Below, one piece after another: positions 56,634 to 64,000 of a stretch of 64,000 nt of DNA; the stretch's first letter is position 1, and each line of letters begins with the position of its first letter. A model generated the notes under the pieces. It did not search any database, was not told the DNA's origin, and saw only the letters and a list, made by a program, of their open reading frames with translations. Position numbers and translations under genes: made by a program. Location of the stretch: the NCBI RefSeq assembly GCF_000151315.2, contig NW_011887306.1, positions 280,549 through 344,548 on the forward strand. The letters run 5' to 3'. Source of the DNA: Capsaspora owczarzaki ATCC 30864. Taxonomy: Eukaryota > Opisthokonta > Filasterea.

Positions 56634-58808
56634 TAGAGCGATTCCAGCACCACCTCGGCTTGAGATATGGAGGGTTGAACTTGAACTCCCCACCCCTCGC
56701 GCATTTGTCGAAGGATGGTCGCTGGCAGGACCATCACAACCTGAATGTCGTAACCGATGACAGCTGGTTTCACAGTACGCTTGTACCGAACAGCACCTTG
56801 CTCATCTCGGACAATCAAATCGACAACGGGATTAGTTGTGGCATCGAAACAGCCCGGCCAGTTACGAACCACTTGAATTGCTTTCACGCGGATCGAACTT
56901 CCGTTGCTGCCCCGAGGCACTGTAACATGCAGATCCTGCAAATGCGGCAACACCTGTTCTCGTTTGATGCCCTGCACGCCTTGCCAGTACTGCGCCTCGT
57001 TCATAATGAGTTCAGCAATCTCGGCTGGTAGTGCTGGTAGCGCTGCTGATTGATCCTCCAGCTCTTGTCTGCTGGTCAGCAAGCAAAGTACTGTCTGAAC
57101 ATCGTCGGCGGTTGCTAATCGTGGATGTATGGAGAATGCAAGAGGGTGAAACTGGTTGCTGAGGCTGTGCAACGAACAATTACAGTAAGTGGGCAGTCAG
57201 CACTACCATTCATGGTTCGAGGAACATTGGCAGAGGGGGGGGGAGATGGCGCTCTCATGTTCAAGTTCCAAAATGGACACCTACGTAGGATATGCCGACC
57301 CGGTGACTGAAAGAAATGCCCTGTCGATCATTTGAATACCAGCAATGCCCATGCAATTAAAAAGTAGGCTGTTGTCCCAATGGGGTGAGCAGGATGCACA
57401 AGCTAGCAAGATCTGGACCCGAAGTTCTGGACCCGAAGTTCTGGACCCTGGCTCAATGTCCGAGACGAGCAAAACGCACAGCAACTTACTCGAGGTGTCT
57501 CAATGTGATATTTTGGGTGATCGCTCGAGCAAACGCAATTGCTCCAGCATCGCCAATCCGATTCATGTCCAAACTGTTAACGCCCTAGCTCAGTGAATAC
57601 TCTGAATGCTCCTCTGCTGGATGACCCACTCGTGGATGCTTCAGCAACAGTGGGATGCCTTACACGAGCGTAATCACATTTGTGTTCACTTCGAGCGCCC
57701 GAGCCAACGCCTTCGCTCCAGCATTGCCAATCCAGTTCCGCTCAAAACTGCCCGTCTCATCCGTCAGTGAGCGCTCTGAACGCCCTCTGCTGCAACCACC
57801 CACATCACATGCATCCGTCCAAGCGAGCTGCTTTACTTGAGCTCGGTCAGCGTCTTGTTCCCCTTGAGTGGCTCAGCAATTGCCTTCGCTCCGGCATCGC
57901 CTATCTGATTGTTGTGCAGACTGTTCATCCCCTCCATCGGTGAGTACTGAATGCTATCTGGCTGAGTCACCCACTCACAAGCATCAGTCAAAGTGAGATG
58001 CTTTACTCAAGATAAGTCACCGTCGTGTTCACTTTGAGTGCTTCGGCGATCGCCTGCGCTCCAGCATCGCCAATCTGATTGCTACTCAGACTGTCCCCCC
58101 CCCCAGTGAGCTTGCGATGCTCTCTACTAGATCACGCACTCCAATGCATCATTCAAAGTGAGATGCCTTACTCGAGATATTCCAGCGTCTTGTTCACCTT
58201 GAGTGCCTCGGCAATTGCCTTCGCACCCACTTCGCCAATCAGATTCCGGTGCAGACTGTCATTCCCCTCCATCGGTGAGTTGAAACCGTCAACTCACATG
58301 CATCAGTCAAAGTGAGATCTCTCACCTGAGCCGGATCAGCGTCGTGCCCACTTTGAGTGCCTCAGCAATCGCCTGCGCTCCAGCATCGCCAACCCTACAA
58401 CCAGCCAGGCTGTCCACGTCCCAATCTCTCAATGAGCACTCCAAGCAGCCCACTGCTAAAGTCGCCCACTCACATGCATCTGCTCAAAGTGAGATGCCTT
58501 ACGCGAGATCAGCCATCGTCTTGCTCACCTTGAGCGCTTCAGCAATCACTTGCGCTTCAGCAGCGCCAATCTGATCGTCCATCGCACTGTCCCACATCCC
58601 CCCTCCCATTTTCGTCAACACATGCAGTCCGACTCGAACTGTCATCACACAGTTCCAGTACACACACGGCTTGGTTCTTCACCTGCAGAAGCGACCCTGG
58701 TCCCTGACTTTGAGATACAACTGGCGCTGTTGTGCAGTCATCACAAACGACAGCATTGCAGCTGGAAAAGGCTCCCCTTTGAAAAATGGACTGCCTTTTC
58801 ACCATCAT
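56618..58808 (-). CDS. Leucine-rich-repeat protein with F-box-like C-terminal region
   Basis: Seven consecutive 84-nt exons (58586-58503, 58409-58326, 58255-58172, 58090-58007, 57920-57837, 57747-57664, 57573-57490) each encode one 28-residue ribonuclease-inhibitor-type LRR of the form LxxNQIGDAGAKAIAEALKVN. A degenerate eighth repeat starts at 57368. A last exon (from about 57163 or 57121) carries ALPALPAEIAELIMNEAQYW, F-box-like in its P-EI-I-A-YW pattern, and a beta-rich tail. The stop codon at 56618-56620 lies inside the Tc1 end. A candidate first exon begins near 58808 (MMVKRQSIFQRGAF). RI-type LRR arrays bind protein partners; with an F-box this could be a ubiquitin-ligase adaptor, but that is inference. 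The exact first and last splice sites are not settled. Confidence 0.75.
57490..58586 (-). repeat. Tandem array of seven LRR exon-intron units
   Basis: Units of about 154-177 bp. Every exon is 84 nt in the same phase, and intron 5' halves are also alike (GTAAGGCATCTCACTTTGA type, then TGATGCATGTGAGTGGG). Whole exon-intron cassettes were therefore duplicated, not just coding repeats. Confidence 0.9.
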
Positions 58809-58819
58809 CGTTCATAGTC

Positions 58820-58860
58820 AAGTTCATAGTTCATGATGATGATGATGATGATGATGAGAC
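58820..58860. repeat. (ATG)n trinucleotide repeat
   Basis: About eight ATG units upstream of the LRR gene on its strand and of ABHD18 on the other, within their shared divergent spacer. Confidence 0.85.
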
Positions 58861-59031
58861 CTGAACATCATTCAAATCCTTGTTTGACGAAAGGGATAGT
58901 GAATAAGATACAGGAAAGAACCAAAAACAAAAAAAGCTCAGTCTCCCTCCCTTTCAAGTTTGGTTTCGTTTTTCTCAGTTTTCTTCTCAGTTCTCAGACA
59001 GTCCCGTTCTCAGCAAATTCATTCCAAACAA

Positions 59032-61006
59032 ATGGCAAGCAGCCTGGTCAAGGACGCGAGTCTGATCGACCGCGTCTTCCGCACCTTCATCATGCGCACA
59101 ACCTTCTTCAAGGAGGGCTGGGGCAGCAAGGAGGACATGCACCGCATCATCAACCTCCGGCGCTTTGCCTTCTCCAGCCGCGAGAACTTTGCCTCGCTGC
59201 TGCCCGACGCGCTCCACCCGACCGTCCACATTGACAAGGTTTGAGCAATCGCTTTGATGTTGGGGGTTGGATGGTTGTTGTTTCGGAGTCCTTTGCGGAT
59301 GACTGCGAGGTCGAAGGGTTGACTGCGGCCACATTGGTTCCTGTGTGTGCTCTTCCATCCACTTCCACTTCTCTGTCGACTTTGCGATGACTGACACACA
59401 CACACACACACACACTCTCTCTCTCTCGTTCGTTGGTCTTCATTCATAGGAGGAGCAGGTCGACAGCCGCACGCGCATCCTCAAAGGCCACTTCCAGTCG
59501 CCGCTGGTCGGCCTCCTGCCCGGCCTGCTGCCAAAGGAGTCCGAGACGGCCCACTTTGAGCTCGTGCTGCCAGTTCGCAGAAGCGCAGTCCCGCCAGCGC
59601 CGTACAAAAAGTCGCTCGAGCGCGTCGTGCGCGGCCTCGCGACGCCAGACGAGACGGTCGGCTCGGTCGGAGGGGCGCCAGGCACCGCGGCCAGATTCAC
59701 GGACGGGTCCTTGCTCAATCGATGGGTGCACTCCATGCTCAACATGGCCATCCAGGTCAACTCGGAGGCCGGCTCGGGCGGCCCGTTCTCGTCCAGCGCC
59801 CGTGCTTCTGCTGGCTCTTCTTCCGCTGCTGGCCCTTCTGCGCCGTTCTCATCGGCCATGCTCAACGATTGGCTGGCGAACGTACCTGCAGCGCGTGCCG
59901 CTATGGCGACCGCCTTGTCGCAGATGGCGGCAGCAGGATCAAAGCCGGATAGCGCCGTGGACGACATGGTGCAGCAGCTCTATGCCGCAGGACCGCAGCC
60001 CATACTCATCCAACTTGCTGGGACTGGAGATCACTACTTTTGGCGGCGACGCCACCTCCTGGCAAAGCCGTTGCTGCACGACAGCGGCATTGGCTCAATC
60101 ATTCTCGAGAATCCCTTCTATGGCCTGCGAAAGCCCGCGTACCAATGGCGATCGTCGCTGCTGCATGTGACAGACCTGTTTCTCATGGGAGTGGCTTTGA
60201 TCCTCGAAACAACGGTGCTCTTGCGCTGGTGCGAAGAATCTGGCTATGGGCAGTTGGGCATGCAGGGGTTTTCCATGGGCGGCCACATGACGTCTCTCGC
60301 CGCGTCGGCCTATCCCAAGCCGCTTGCCATCATCCCCTGTCTTTCTGCGAGCACTGCCTCCGCTGTCTTTGCCGATGGTGTCATGAGCAGCGCCTGTGCA
60401 TGGCCAGCGCTGACTGAGCAGCTCAATCAACTTGAAGCCGAGTCTTTGTCCTTGCCTTCCATGGTACGTCTCTTGCGTGTTTGTTTTTCGTGCATAGCTG
60501 TTCTTGAAGCACTGTGCAGCTCATCTTTTTGAGCTGTGTCGTTGGTCTGTTCCTGTTTCTTGTTTTCTTACTTTTGCTGTTTTTTCCTCTTCTTGGTTAT
60601 TTTTTTTTTCGCTCTTCACTTGCAGCCGCCATCTTGCAAAGTCAAAGGAGTCCTTCGCCCAGATCTTAGTCAAACCGCTGCTCAACGTGACGTGACGCAG
60701 ATGATGCGCTACTTTATGGACGAAGCGACGCACTTGTGCAACTTTTTCACGCCCGTTTCGACTGCCGCCACCGTCATCGTCGTGGCGCGCAACGATGCTT
60801 ACATTCCGCTACCATATGCTGAAGAGCTGTCTCACCTGTGGCCGGGCAGCGAGGTTCGCTACGTCGGTGGTGGTCACGTTTCGTCCTTCTTGTTGCGGCA
60901 GGGTGTGTTCAAGCAAGCCACAATGGACGCGTTTGCTCGATTGGCCAAGCTACAGCTCGAAGAAACGCAAGGACAAAAGACCAGCGCAAAATCCAACTCG
61001 GTCTGA
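59032..61006 (+). CDS. ABHD18: ABHD18-like alpha/beta hydrolase
   Basis: Exons 59032-59238, 59450-60463 and 60626-61006, all phase 0; 533 residues. Family features: an N-terminal TTFFKEGWGSKEDMHRI, then LIQLAGTGDHYFWRRRHLLA, LENPFYGLRKPAYQWRSSL, DLFLMGVALILET, the nucleophile elbow in MQGFSMGGHMTSLAASAYPK (GxSxG) and a late VVARNDAYIPLPYAEEL with the acid residue and VRYVGGGHVSSF with the histidine. ABHD18 acts on phospholipids or acyl substrates at mitochondria in animals; here only the hydrolase fold is certain. A Ser/Ala-rich insert sits at about residues 150-210. Intron 1 holds CA and CT repeats (59395-59428). It converges on squalene epoxidase. Confidence 0.92.
59395..59428. repeat. (CA)n(CT)n microsatellite in ABHD18 intron 1
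   Basis: An uninterrupted dinucleotide tract just before the intron acceptor polypyrimidine stretch. Confidence 0.9.
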
Positions 61007-61226
61007 ACCAAAAAAAAAAGAAAAAAACGTTTAAAGTCAGATTTTGTTTCTCTTCTCTGTTGTCCTTCCTTTGTAAATTATTGAATAGATTGTTGTGAAT
61101 CGACCTGACTTTGCTCCTTTTGCTTGAAACGTTACTTTACTACACAACGCAAGTCCTGAAGCCTCAGTAACCCGAGTAACCTGCTGAGAACACGTACTAG
61201 ACACAAAACTAACTCCAGAGATAACT

Positions 61227-64000
<2,774 letters not shown>

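Noticed and set aside
57415-57452. Duplicated GACCCGAAGTTCTG motif as a binding site
   Set aside because: It lies within the last LRR intron and looks like a local tandem duplication that made this intron longer than its neighbours.
57490-58586. CRISPR-like array suggested by regular repeats and spacers
   Set aside because: The regular units are 84-nt coding exons with splice sites and a clear LRR translation; the host is eukaryotic.

Overview
The window is nuclear DNA from a compact, intron-bearing unicellular eukaryote. Genes sit on both strands, introns are short GT-AG introns of about 45-300 bp, coding sequence is GC-rich, and spacers and introns carry long A/T homopolymers. A T-box transcription factor, an OCA2-type transporter, a Tc1 transposon and animal-like orthologues (ABHD18, ZNG1/CBWD, LSM4, CAF1) point to a unicellular relative of animals. 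My best guess is a filasterean such as Capsaspora; this is inference from gene content, not from a database match.

Layout. 0.5-14.3 kb: a type II membrane glycosyltransferase, a 70-residue two-exon gene (-), a RasGAP/coiled-coil gene, a ZNG1-type zinc chaperone GTPase (-), and a 1,722-residue protein of several glycosyltransferase-like modules. 14.5-24.7 kb: the spliceosomal helicase DHX8/Prp22 and, on the minus strand, a large T-box protein whose C-terminus looks like half of a response-regulator receiver domain. 24.7-28.8 kb: a gene-poor stretch upstream of the T-box gene. 28.8-35.0 kb: a near-perfect inverted duplication (2.57 kb arms, 613 bp spacer) that scrambles a CAF1/CNOT7 deadenylase gene and duplicates most of a UCH-L3-type ubiquitin hydrolase gene. 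35.3-37.2 kb: an Arf-like protein that lacks GTP-binding motifs. 37.6-52.9 kb: mitochondrial-type cysteinyl-tRNA synthetase, OCA2-like transporter (-), phospholipase B-like hydrolase, D-lactate dehydrogenase and an ADCK2-like kinase (-). 53.2-54.9 kb: the first two exons of LSM4 running toward a 987-bp assembly gap. 55.0-56.6 kb: an intact-looking Tc1/mariner element sitting in the last codons of a minus-strand leucine-rich-repeat gene whose repeats lie on identical 84-nt exons. 59.0-63.7 kb: ABHD18 and, converging on it, squalene epoxidase.

The genes are mostly independent housekeeping functions (mRNA splicing and decay, mitochondrial metabolism, sterol synthesis, glycosylation), not one pathway. 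Exon boundaries were set by hand from GT/AG signals, reading phase and family alignment from memory; 5' ends of the RasGAP, T-box and LRR genes remain open. The most valuable points are the inverted duplication at CAF1/UCH, the T-box/receiver-like fusion, the degenerate Arf-like protein, the multi-module glycosyltransferase, and the LRR exon-intron array with its transposon-supplied stop codon.
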